From: Anaerolineae bacterium
Lineage (GTDB): Bacteria; Chloroflexota; Anaerolineae; Anaerolineales; Anaerolineaceae
Length of the DNA: 64,000 nt
NCBI GenBank assembly: GCA_013178185.1
Contig: JABLXC010000001.1
Location: forward strand, 186,001 to 250,000
Direction of reading: 5' to 3'
Of the stretch, positions 6,943 to 21,026 are shown piece after piece. The translations under genes were made by a program, and so were the position numbers. Under the pieces are notes generated by a model that made no database searches, was not told the origin of the DNA, and saw only the letters and a list, made by a program, of their open reading frames with translations. Numbering within the stretch: position 1 is the stretch's first letter; the number at the start of each line of letters is the position of its first letter.

Positions 6943-9900
6943 TTGAAAATCATCGGTTTTTCCCTTCGCACCCGCCTGACCTGGATCGTCTTGCTCGCCA
7001 TGCTGCCGCTGGTCGCCCTGATCATCCTCACCATCAACCAGCTCCGGCAAAATGCGCTCATCGAAGCCCGGGAAGATGTGTACCAAACTACGGTCATGAT
7101 CGCCAAAGAACAAGAGAAAATCACCAGTCACGCCCGGGAACTGATGCATTTTGCCGTTACCTGGGGAGCGGTGGACGCAGAAAAGCGATCCTGCAACAGC
7201 GTACTGTTGGCGGGGCTATTGAAATACAACCCTGCTTATACTGCCCTGCTCGTCGCCGAACCGGATGGAAGCGTATTCTGCAGCGCGCAGCCGCTGGAAA
7301 ACCCCATCAACCTGGGAGACCGGGAGTACTTTCGGCAAGCGATTGAGAGCCGCTCTTTTACCGTGAGCGGCTACCTGGTCGGCCGGCAGTCGGGCGTCCC
7401 GGTGCTGGCCATGGCGCAGCCCCTCTTGGATGAAACGTACCAGGTGAAGGCGGTGATTGTTATCGGCCTGAACTCCCGCTGGATCGAGAAAATGGTGGCC
7501 GAGGCGGATCTGCCCCCCGGCAGCGTGGTGACGGTGATTGACCGCAACGGCCAGATCGTCAGCCGCTACCCAGACGTGGAAAACTGGGTCGGAAAGGTGA
7601 TGCCCGATTCAGCGGAGATCATCCGCCTTGCAAACGAAACCGAGGGCGGGCTTTCTGAAGAGGTCGGAATAGATGGCGTCAGGCGTATCTATAGCGCCGT
7701 TCCGCTCGGAGAGACGGGCAATTATCTACAGGTGGGCATCCCCAGCGCCAGCATCCTGTCAGCCGCAAACCAGGCAATGGTTCTCTATACAGGGGGGATT
7801 CTGCTGCCGATCGCCATCGTCCAGGCGCTCTCGTACTGGCTGGGCGATGTCTTCATTTTGCGCACGGTGACGCGCCTAAAGGAAGCCATGAGGCAGGTGG
7901 AGGACGGCAATTTCCAGGTGCGGGCAGCCCAGGAAAACGATTCCAGCGAACTGGGTGAACTGGCGCGTTCTTTCGACCAGATGACGATCCGGCTGGCGGA
8001 GAACCGCGAGAAAATCGAACAGACCCAGTTCGTGCTGCAACAAAGCGAAGCGCGCTACCGGCAGATCATCGAGACCGCCAACGAAGGCATCTGGTGGCTG
8101 GATGCGGAGTTTCGCATCACCTATGCCAACCAGAGAGCGGCCGAAATGCTCGGGTACGATATCGAAGAGCTGATCGGAAAATCGCTACGCGACCTGACCG
8201 TCGAAGAAGAACTGGTAGACATGGAGAAAAGCTTTCAGGAGCGCATGCGGGGTTTGCGCGGCAACTTCGAGCGCTGTTACAGGTGCAAAGACGGTAACCG
8301 GCGCTGGGTGGTGGTATCGGCTTCGCCGCTATTCGACGAACAAGGGCGTTTCACGGGCTCTTTCAGCATGCTGTCCGACATCACCGACCGGAAACGAGCC
8401 GAGGAAGCCTTAAAAAAGAACCAGCGTTACCTGCACGCCATGCTGGTGAACCTGCCCGTCGGGGTGGTTGTCAAGACGCCAGAAGAGGGTCGTTTCTTGA
8501 TCATCAACCCGAAGGCCGAAGACATTTACGGTATTCGAGCGGAAGAAGCGATCGGAAGGACCGATACGGAGTATTTTCCCGATTCTGCGCCGGAATACCG
8601 CGAGAGAGCCAAAGAAGCCCTTCGAAAACGCGGCGAGATAGACATTGCTGAAGAAATCGCAAACAGCCCAACGCTGGGAACGCGCGTTATTCACACCGTG
8701 CTGGTGCCGGTTTTCGACGAGAACGGCGAGCCCCTCTTTCTCATGGTGGTTTCAGAGGATATTACCGAACGCAAACAGGCCGAAACGACGCTCAAACGGC
8801 AACTGGAAGAAATGGCGGTGTTACACGAGGTATCTACCTTGGGAATCCAGTGCGCCAGCCTGGATGATTTGCTGAGGGGTGCAACCTGTATCATCGGAGA
8901 GAGGCTCTATTCGGATAACCTCGACCTTCTGCTGGTGGACGAGCAGGAAGGGGTACTGCGCGCCTATACCACTTATCGAGGGCTGGACCTGGCCGAGCAA
9001 AACATTACCATCCCGCTGGGGAAAGGAATCACAGGAAAGACCGCCGTTGACGGCGTCTCGCGCCGGATTACCGATGTCGAGAGCGAACCGGATTACCTGA
9101 TGTTCGGACCGGCCATGCGCTCAGAACTGGCTGTGCCTATTAAGACCAGCGACCGCGTGTTGGGGGTGATCAACGCCGAGAGCAAGGAACCGGGGGCGTT
9201 TTCCGAAGAGGACGAGCAACTGCTGGAAACGCTGGCAGATCAGCTTGCGATCGCCATGACGCGCTTGCAGTTGGAAGAAGAACTTAAACAGCGCCTGGAG
9301 GAGTTGTTCGAGAGCCGCCAGTCGTTGGAAACGGTCGTGGAAAACCTGCCGGTTTCAATCATCGCCAAAGACCTGGAAGGGCGCTACACGCTGTGGAACC
9401 AGGCCAGTGAAGATATGTTGGGCTACCGCGCCGAGGAAGCCCTGGGGAAAACCGCCAGCGATCTCTTCCCCAAACCCCAGGCGGATTTCGTTCACTTGAA
9501 GGAGCGCGAGGCCATCGAGAGCCGCTCGCCGGTTGAAATCCCGATTCAGGAAGTGGATACGCCACACAAAGGACGGCGCCTGATCCACAGCATCCGGCTG
9601 CCGCTGCTGGACGCGCAGGGCAGCCCCCGCACGATCCTGGTTCTTTCGCAAGACATCACCGAAAAGCTGAAAGCCGAGCAAGAGTTGTTGATGGCTAAAG
9701 AAGCCGCCGAAGCCGCTACGCGGGCCAAGTCGGAATTCCTGGCAAATATGAGCCATGAGATCCGCACACCGATGAACGGCGTGATCGGGATGACCAGCCT
9801 GCTGCTGGACACGCCGCTGACGCCTGAACAGCGAGAATACGTAGAAACCATCCGGCAGAGCGGCGACACGCTGCTGACGGTGATCAATGATATCCTGGAT

Positions 9901-11691
9901 TTTTCCAAGATCGAAGCCGGCAAACTGGAGCTGGAACAACAGCCTTACAGCCTGCGGGAATGTCTTGAATCGGCGCTGGATCTGCTGGCGCCGCAGGCAG
10001 CCAGCAAGCACCTCGACCTGGCTTACCTGCTGGATGAAGACGCGCCTGTCTACGTCCAGGGGGATGTCACCCGCCTCCGGCAGATCCTGGTGAACCTGGT
10101 CGGAAACGCCATCAAGTTCACGTCATCGGGCGAGGTGGTGGTCAGCGCGCGGTTAAAGGAAACTTCTCCAGACGGAAGCGAAGGCCTGCTGGAATTTGCG
10201 GTGCGGGATACCGGTATCGGCATCCCGCCCGACCGCATCCAACGTTTGTTCGAACCCTTCAGCCAGCTCGATTCTTCTACCACCCGAAAATACGGAGGCA
10301 CGGGACTTGGACTGGCCATCAGCCAGAAACTGGCTACGATGATGGGCGGGGAGATCTGGGCAGAGAGCGAAGGAATCCCCGGAAAGGGTTCGACCTTCTT
10401 CTTCACCATCCGGGTTGGATTAAACGTCAAGGCGCCGCAAACGAATAAACGGCGCGAGCAGACGGATCTATTAACGGGTAAAAACTTGCTGGTGGTGGAT
10501 GACAACGCCACCAATCGCCAGATCATTGAACAACAGGCCCGCCGCTGGGGAATGCGAGTGAGCGCCGCCGCTTCGGGCGCGCAGGCGTTGCAAATTCTGC
10601 CGCAGGACGGGCCCTTCGATCTGGCTGTGCTGGACGTGCAGATGCCGGAGATGGATGGCGTGATGCTGGCGGAAGAAATTCGAAAGACCTACAGCCCCAA
10701 TCAGCTTCCGATCATCTTTCTCACCTCGCTCGGCTCCCGCGCCGAAATCCCAGAGCAGATCAGGCCGGCCGCTTTTCTGTTTAAGCCGATCAAACTATCG
10801 TCGCTTTATGACAACCTGGTCTCTTCGCTGATCCTGACAGACGAAGGGGAGGTTGACGTTTTTGCAGGAGAAGAGACCGAAAATGAAAGATCGCGCCGAT
10901 TGGCAAGCGAATACCCGCTGCGTATCTTATTGGCCGAGGATAACCCGGTCAACCAGCGGGTGGCCGTCCGGTTATTAGAAAAGATGGGATTCCGGGCTGA
11001 TACTGTCGGCAACGGAAAAGAAGCCCTGCAGGCCGTGATGCGGCAGAAATATGACGTGGTGTTGATGGATATCCAAATGCCGGAGATGGACGGCGAAGAG
11101 GCCGTGCGCCTGATCCGCGCCCGGGTGCCGGTTGATCGCCAGCCGCACATCATCGCCATGACCGCCAACGCGCTGGAAGGGGACCGCGAGCGCTACCTGG
11201 CCAGCGGGATGAACGACTACATCAGCAAACCGGTGACGCTCGAACAGCTCAAACATTCCCTGCAAAAGGTGATCTTGCGCCGGGAACTCACATCATCGCA
11301 CAGGAGCAAAAAAATGCCCGCCAAAGTTGAGAACGCTCCCATCCACTATAGCTCAGTAGATACGGCTGTACTTTGGGCCAATTTGCCGGAAGGGGAACCT
11401 GACCTGCTGGCTGAACTGATCAACCTGCTAAAGCAGGAAACTCCCAAACATCTCCAGGCGATTCGCGAAGCCATCCAGCAGAAAGATGGCGAGCAGTTGC
11501 GAAAATCCGCCCACACCCTGAAAGGTAGCGCCCTGACGGTGGGCGCCATGCAACTGGCAGAACTCTGCAAGCAGATGGAAGCCAGAGGAAAAGAAGGGAG
11601 GCTGGTGGGTGCTGAAGCGACCATCTCTTCCCTGGAAGAGGAATACCAGCGGGTGATCGGAGAGCTGGATGGCCTGATCGAGGGGGGGTAA
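6943..11691 (+). CDS. Giant hybrid histidine kinase (sensor-HAMP-PAS-PAS-GAF-PAS-HK-REC-REC-Hpt)
   Basis: Membrane sensor kinase of 1582 aa with a complete internal phosphorelay. In order: a membrane span near 8-28, an extracellular Cache-like sensor (about 30-275), a second span, a HAMP linker (about 310-365), PAS (TANEGIWWLDAEFRITYANQ), PAS, GAF (about 625-770), PAS, and HisKA with FLANMSHEIRTPMNG (His938). HATPase_c follows with NLVGNAIKF, DTGIGI and GTGLGL. Then come receiver 1 (Asp1231 in LAVLDVQMPEMDG), receiver 2 (Asp1376 in VVLMDIQMPEMDG) and an Hpt domain with SAHTLKGSA (His1524). TTG at 6943 is chosen since GAGG lies six bases upstream; a TTG at 6931 overlapping the cyclase stop is the alternative. 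Coupling to the diguanylate cyclase suggests that the relay controls c-di-GMP output. Confidence 0.92.
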   Translation: MKIIGFSLRTRLTWIVLLAMLPLVALIILTINQLRQNALIEAREDVYQTTVMIAKEQEKITSHARELMHFAVTWGAVDAEKRSCNSVLLAGLLKYNPAYTALLVAEPDGSVFCSAQPLENPINLGDREYFRQAIESRSFTVSGYLVGRQSGVPVLAMAQPLLDETYQVKAVIVIGLNSRWIEKMVAEADLPPGSVVTVIDRNGQIVSRYPDVENWVGKVMPDSAEIIRLANETEGGLSEEVGIDGVRRIYSAVPLGETGNYLQVGIPSASILSAANQAMVLYTGGILLPIAIVQALSYWLGDVFILRTVTRLKEAMRQVEDGNFQVRAAQENDSSELGELARSFDQMTIRLAENREKIEQTQFVLQQSEARYRQIIETANEGIWWLDAEFRITYANQRAAEMLGYDIEELIGKSLRDLTVEEELVDMEKSFQERMRGLRGNFERCYRCKDGNRRWVVVSASPLFDEQGRFTGSFSMLSDITDRKRAEEALKKNQRYLHAMLVNLPVGVVVKTPEEGRFLIINPKAEDIYGIRAEEAIGRTDTEYFPDSAPEYRERAKEALRKRGEIDIAEEIANSPTLGTRVIHTVLVPVFDENGEPLFLMVVSEDITERKQAETTLKRQLEEMAVLHEVSTLGIQCASLDDLLRGATCIIGERLYSDNLDLLLVDEQEGVLRAYTTYRGLDLAEQNITIPLGKGITGKTAVDGVSRRITDVESEPDYLMFGPAMRSELAVPIKTSDRVLGVINAESKEPGAFSEEDEQLLETLADQLAIAMTRLQLEEELKQRLEELFESRQSLETVVENLPVSIIAKDLEGRYTLWNQASEDMLGYRAEEALGKTASDLFPKPQADFVHLKEREAIESRSPVEIPIQEVDTPHKGRRLIHSIRLPLLDAQGSPRTILVLSQDITEKLKAEQELLMAKEAAEAATRAKSEFLANMSHEIRTPMNGVIGMTSLLLDTPLTPEQREYVETIRQSGDTLLTVINDILDFSKIEAGKLELEQQPYSLRECLESALDLLAPQAASKHLDLAYLLDEDAPVYVQGDVTRLRQILVNLVGNAIKFTSSGEVVVSARLKETSPDGSEGLLEFAVRDTGIGIPPDRIQRLFEPFSQLDSSTTRKYGGTGLGLAISQKLATMMGGEIWAESEGIPGKGSTFFFTIRVGLNVKAPQTNKRREQTDLLTGKNLLVVDDNATNRQIIEQQARRWGMRVSAAASGAQALQILPQDGPFDLAVLDVQMPEMDGVMLAEEIRKTYSPNQLPIIFLTSLGSRAEIPEQIRPAAFLFKPIKLSSLYDNLVSSLILTDEGEVDVFAGEETENERSRRLASEYPLRILLAEDNPVNQRVAVRLLEKMGFRADTVGNGKEALQAVMRQKYDVVLMDIQMPEMDGEEAVRLIRARVPVDRQPHIIAMTANALEGDRERYLASGMNDYISKPVTLEQLKHSLQKVILRRELTSSHRSKKMPAKVENAPIHYSSVDTAVLWANLPEGEPDLLAELINLLKQETPKHLQAIREAIQQKDGEQLRKSAHTLKGSALTVGAMQLAELCKQMEARGKEGRLVGAEATISSLEEEYQRVIGELDGLIEGG

Positions 11692-11699
11692 ATCCCGCT

Positions 11700-12420
11700 T
11701 CAGTCGTTTTCGGTTTCGCCGACGGGCTTAACGCCGCCAAAGACCGTGTGCCCGGCCAGCAGCCAGAACACATCCACCTGGCGGAAACCGGCCGCCTTCA
11801 ACCAGTGAAGTTGCGCCAGCAGGGGAGAAGGCTTGTCTAGCGGATCTTCGGGATAGCGAAAAAAATTCCAGCGCTCGCGTTGAAAAAACTGGAACGCGGC
11901 GAGTCCGCCTTCCAGTTCCAGAGAGCGGCGGCGGACGACATCGTCCAATGTTTCGGCGGCGTAGCGCATCCCCAGCTCGTTGGCTGGCAGGATGATATCG
12001 GCAATCAGGAAAACGCCGCCCGGCGCAAGCAGCCGGTAGACATCCTGAAAGAGGAGCGCTTTTTGTCCCTCATCGAGATGGTGGATGGCTAGCGAGGAGA
12101 GCACTGCCCCCACCTGGAAGAACGGCGCCCGCCAATTGGGTGAAGGCAGGTCAAAGAGCAGAGGCTGAAAACGTTTGCCAAAGCGCGCCAGCCGCGCCGC
12201 GGCGGCAGTCAGCATTTCTTGTGAACCGTCCAGGCCGTATACCGTGCAGTCAGGAAAGTGATCTAAGATTAACTCGGCCAGCAGTCCCTCGCCGCAGCAC
12301 AATTCCATAACGTTGAACGGCTCCCCAGGATCCGGGATCAGCCTTGTCATGCTGTGCAGTTGAAATTCACGCGCTGGCACAAAGTAATGCCCATACTGCA
12401 TAAATTTTCTCGAGAGATCC

Positions 12421-12431
<11 letters not shown>
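11700..12431 (-). CDS. Class I SAM-dependent methyltransferase
   Basis: Predicted cytoplasmic methyltransferase, 243 aa. The SAM-binding motif I is VMELCCGEGLLAELI near residue 40. It is followed by the acidic ribose-binding residue in VYGLDGSQEML, motif II DLPSPNWRAPFFQVGAVLSS and AIHHLDE, then PGGVFLIADIILP (post-motif III). The Rossmann order and LAIHHL place it with the Methyltransf_11/25 group of small-molecule enzymes. The substrate is unknown. AAGGGGG precedes the ATG. Its start lies inside the end of the HD-GYP gene (11-base overlap), so it is co-translated with the signalling operon, but nothing shows that it methylates a signalling protein. Convergent to the hybrid kinase, with eight bases between stop codons. 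Confidence 0.85.
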
Positions 12432-17625
<5,194 letters not shown>

Positions 17626-17633
17626 CGCCCCTT

Positions 17634-18398
17634 TTATTCCTGGCATTTCCCATTTTCCAAAAGATTGCCCATGATGCTGCGGCGAATGCGGGTAATGGCC
17701 TTGTGCAATCGTTCCATCTCTGCCGGCCGGTAAATAAAGGCATAGATGCCATAGCGCCGGGCTTGCTCGATCCAGATGGATTTTTCTTTGTTAAAGTCAA
17801 TCGCCAGGACAACCGGTACGCAGGGGACTTCCTGCCGGATGCGGCGAAACACCTCCTCCGGCTGCCCATCCTGTAGTTTGAGTTGGAAGAGCGCCGTCTG
17901 CACATCCTGCTCGAAACAAGCCTTCAATTCTTCCAGGCGATGGAGGCAAACCGGGTGGTAGCCGCGCCCGGCGAGGATCTTTTCCAGGGTTTTGCAAAAA
18001 GCGCGGCTGCCGTCAATGAGAACGAGGCTTTGCTCTCGCCTGAGGAAGGAAAGAAAGCTGAGGAAATTCCCCAGGTTGAGCGGTTTGTCGAGCACCGCCA
18101 TGACGCCTTCTTTGAGGCTTTGCGCCAGAAGATCGTCGTCGGCGTAGGCCGTCATCAATACCACCGGCATGTGGGGATGGTGTTTGCGCACCTGCCGGTA
18201 TAACGCCACGCCGTCCTGCCCGGGCATGCGGACATCGCTTAACAGACAGGCGTAGGGCTTCGCCCGAATTTTTTCCAACGCCTCCTGGGCGTCATAGGCC
18301 GGTTCGGCCTGAAATCCTTTGACGGTCATAAGATCCACCAGCGTTTTCACCATGCGGTGGTCGTCATCCACAACCAGGATGGGCGGCATGACCTTCAT
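17634..18398 (-). CDS. Double receiver-domain response regulator
   Basis: Stand-alone signalling protein of 254 aa with no output domain. The first receiver is complete: ILVVDDDHRMVK, acceptor Asp in CLLSDVRMPGQDG (about residue 54), VVLMTAYA with Thr, and VLDKPLN with Lys. The second half (about 122-240) has the same strand-helix rhythm but lacks the acidic pair and acceptor (SLVLIDGSRAF, ALFQLKLQDGQ), so it is a pseudo-receiver. Its ATG overlaps the stop of the upstream kinase gene in an ATGA, and the HD-GYP gene starts eight bases after its stop. A phosphate shuttle or scaffold between the two neighbours is the simplest idea; that is inference. Confidence 0.88.
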   Translation of the reverse strand: MKVMPPILVVDDDHRMVKTLVDLMTVKGFQAEPAYDAQEALEKIRAKPYACLLSDVRMPGQDGVALYRQVRKHHPHMPVVLMTAYADDDLLAQSLKEGVMAVLDKPLNLGNFLSFLSFLRREQSLVLIDGSRAFCKTLEKILAGRGYHPVCLHRLEELKACFEQDVQTALFQLKLQDGQPEEVFRRIRQEVPCVPVVLAIDFNKEKSIWIEQARRYGIYAFIYRPAEMERLHKAITRIRRSIMGNLLENGKCQE

Positions 18399-20833
18399 GG
18401 TTGCGCCGCCTGGGTTGGCAGGCAGAGCGTGAAGACGCTGCCTTTTCCGGGAGAGCTTTCGACCTGGATGCTGCCGCCATTAGCCTCAACTAATTTTTTT
18501 GAAGTCGGCAGCCCCAGGCCGATGCCGTGCAGCTTGGTAGTGAAGAGCGGCTCGAACAAGCGGGGCAGGTCATCCGGTGGGATGCCGCAGCCGGTATCCC
18601 GGACCGAAAAGCAAACCTGACCGTTTTCCTCCTTGCCTTCCAGCGTGAGCTGCCCACCTTCGGGCATGGCCTGGCAGGCGTTCACCAGCAGATTGCCCAA
18701 GACCAGTTCGATCTGCTGGGGGTCCACATATGCCAGCGGCAGGTTTTGGCAGTTCTCTTTTTGGACGGCGACGTTCCCCGGCGGCGGGTAGCGGTTAAGG
18801 GCGCGGTCCGCGATGGAAAGTAAGTCAACGAACTGGGGAGCGCTGGGTTTAACCCGCGCAAAATCCAGTAGATTGTGGATGATCTTTTCTGCGATACAGA
18901 CTTCAGCGGAGATGATCTCCAGGTATTCTTTGACGGTCTCGGGCGCTTCGGGCTGGACTAATTTTAGAAAATAGACCGCGTTCGAAATAACGCCGAGCGG
19001 GTTCCTGAGTTCATGCCCAACGCCGCCGGCTAGCTGCCCCAGGGTGGCCAGTCTTTCCTGAAGCAGGAGTTGTTCCTGCGCCTGGCGCAGTTCGCGGGCG
19101 CGCTCCTCGACCATTTCTTCGAGTTGATCGGAATAGGCTTTGAGCGCAGTCTCGGCGCGCTTGCGCTGGACGATCTTCCACAGGTCGTTCATATATAACT
19201 GCAACTGGCGGACATCGGCCTCGTCGTAAGGAGTTTGCTTGTTGCCCACCCCCGCGATGACGGCCATGCTGCCGTCTTCGTTCATGACCGGCACGCTGAG
19301 GTGGCGATAGACCGGAAAGTGTCCCTCCGGGTAGCCTTTCCTTTCGGGGTGGTTGGGGTAGTCATTGTGAATGACCGGGCGTTTGAGGCGAGCCGCGTCT
19401 GCCCAGATGCCCGCCTGGTCCAGCGGGTAGTGCCGGTCTGCAGGCGTCGTGCATTTCTGAATCACCCCGCGCGACCAGGCGAACAGGTTCAGGTTGACCT
19501 GATCTTCGTGGACGAAATGCAGGTAGCCTCCCTCGCTGCCTGTCATGCGCACCGCCTCTTCCAGGGCGAAGTGGATGACCTCTTCTTCACTCTGAAAATC
19601 CCTTTGGCTCAGTTCATAGAGGGAGTTCAGGCGGGCTTCGTTCAACCGCAAAGCGTTCTCGGCCTGCTGCTGGGCGGTGATATCCACTACCAATCCCTCC
19701 AGCGCCAGCAATTCGCCCTCTTCTGTGAAGACGCCCGAACCCTGTTCCCAGACCCACTTTTCGATCCCCTGGGGGGTTAAGATGCGGTAGGCCATTTGAA
19801 AGGGCTTTTGGTTCTTGAGAGCTTCTTGAACCTGGTCGAAGACCTGCAAGCGGTCCTCTGGGTGGATGAGGTCGCCATAGGCAATGACCCGGCTGCCGAT
19901 CAGGTCTTCTGGGGAATATCCCAGGAGGGCAAAGCTACCCTCGCTGACAAATTCCATCGTCCAGCGAGGATCGTTCCGGCAGCGGTAGGCCATACCGGGC
20001 AGGTTTGAGACCAGTGTTTTCAGCCTGCGCTGGCTCTCGCGCAGCGCCTCCTCGATCTGCCTGCGCTCGGTGACATCGGCGTGGGTGCCTAACCAGCGGA
20101 GCGGCTTTCCATCAGGATCGCGCTGAACGATCTTGCCCCGGCTGAGGATCCAGCGGTACTCGCCAGATTTGGCGCGCATGCGAAATTCGGCAATGTAATG
20201 AAGCCGCTTGCCGCTTAGATATTCCTGCATGATGCGCTCGACGCGCTGGCGGTCATCGGGATGCACAAGATTCAAAAAGGTTTGATGATATCCTGGGAAT
20301 TCTTGGGCCTCATAGCCTAACATCTGATAATAGCGCGGGCTGAAGAACGTTGTCCCATCCCGGAGATTGAAGTCATAGATGCCGTCATTGACGCTCTCGA
20401 GCGCCAGGTTCAAACGTTCCTCGCGCAGGCGGATCTCATTTTCGAGTTTTTTTCGTTCGACGGCGTAGCGGGCAGCGCGCGCCAGCAGGCGGCTGTCCAG
20501 TTCGTGTTTGAACAGGTAATCCTGGGCGCCTTCTTTGACCGCCTGGCAGGCAGGCGACTCATCGTCCGGGTCGCCCAACACGATAATGGGCAAGGAAGGC
20601 GCCCCCCGGATCACCTGATGGAAGGTATCCATCCCCTGCGAATCGGGCAAGGAGAGATCCAGCAATACAAGGTCAATTTCCCCGCTGCGCAAACGCTTTA
20701 GGGCAGAGGAAAGACGGCTGGCGCGAACCGTTTTAAAGCCCGGCGCGCTGGCCTCTGCCAAAAGCGCGCTCAACTGGCGAGCCTTGGCAGGGTCATCCTC
20801 TACCAGCAAAATTCGGATCATTTCCTCTAACAT
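18395..20833 (-). CDS. Receiver-PAS-PAS-GAF histidine kinase
   Basis: Soluble sensor kinase of 812 aa, first gene of the minus-strand signalling operon. A receiver comes first (RILLVEDDPAKARQ, acceptor Asp in LVLLDLSLPDSQG near residue 58). Then two PAS domains with PAC motifs (ESVNDGIYDFNLRDGTTFFS; LVSNLPGMAYRCRNDPRW), a GAF domain (about 405-550), a coiled linker, and a kinase core. The core has His in GGVGHELRNPLGVIS, the N box NLLVNACQAM, DTGCGIPPDD and GIGLGLPTSK, all intact. The N-terminal receiver suggests that it is itself a relay target. No membrane segment is present, so the signal is cytosolic. ATG at 20833 follows AGGGA. Confidence 0.9.
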   Translation of the reverse strand: MLEEMIRILLVEDDPAKARQLSALLAEASAPGFKTVRASRLSSALKRLRSGEIDLVLLDLSLPDSQGMDTFHQVIRGAPSLPIIVLGDPDDESPACQAVKEGAQDYLFKHELDSRLLARAARYAVERKKLENEIRLREERLNLALESVNDGIYDFNLRDGTTFFSPRYYQMLGYEAQEFPGYHQTFLNLVHPDDRQRVERIMQEYLSGKRLHYIAEFRMRAKSGEYRWILSRGKIVQRDPDGKPLRWLGTHADVTERRQIEEALRESQRRLKTLVSNLPGMAYRCRNDPRWTMEFVSEGSFALLGYSPEDLIGSRVIAYGDLIHPEDRLQVFDQVQEALKNQKPFQMAYRILTPQGIEKWVWEQGSGVFTEEGELLALEGLVVDITAQQQAENALRLNEARLNSLYELSQRDFQSEEEVIHFALEEAVRMTGSEGGYLHFVHEDQVNLNLFAWSRGVIQKCTTPADRHYPLDQAGIWADAARLKRPVIHNDYPNHPERKGYPEGHFPVYRHLSVPVMNEDGSMAVIAGVGNKQTPYDEADVRQLQLYMNDLWKIVQRKRAETALKAYSDQLEEMVEERARELRQAQEQLLLQERLATLGQLAGGVGHELRNPLGVISNAVYFLKLVQPEAPETVKEYLEIISAEVCIAEKIIHNLLDFARVKPSAPQFVDLLSIADRALNRYPPPGNVAVQKENCQNLPLAYVDPQQIELVLGNLLVNACQAMPEGGQLTLEGKEENGQVCFSVRDTGCGIPPDDLPRLFEPLFTTKLHGIGLGLPTSKKLVEANGGSIQVESSPGKGSVFTLCLPTQAAQP

Positions 20834-20949
20834 GCAGATCCCTAAATAACTTCTGTTGCCCCTACTTCACTTTTGTGAAACTTATTCATTAATGCGAATT
20901 TTTAATGATTACAATCCCATTATACAATTCAACAGAAGCAGAATTCAAT

Positions 20950-21026
20950 GGAAGGTCTTTACAATTCTGTTGGGTAACAAGGAAAGATCTTTACAATTCT
21001 GTTGGGTAACAAGGAAAGATCTTCAC
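20950..21026. repeat. Tandem 31-32 base direct repeats
   Basis: Two nearly identical copies lie head to tail, 20950-20980 and 20981-21012. A partial third copy follows (21013-21026), ending at the stop codon of the WD40 gene. The unit starts GGAAAGATCTTTACAATTCT; copy 1 has GGAAGGTCTTT instead of GGAAAGATCTTT. It fills most of the gap between two divergent-ended genes and codes for nothing convincing. Confidence 0.85.

Noticed and set aside
20950-21026. CRISPR array
   Set aside because: The repeats are directly adjacent, with no spacers between them, and there are no cas genes in the window.
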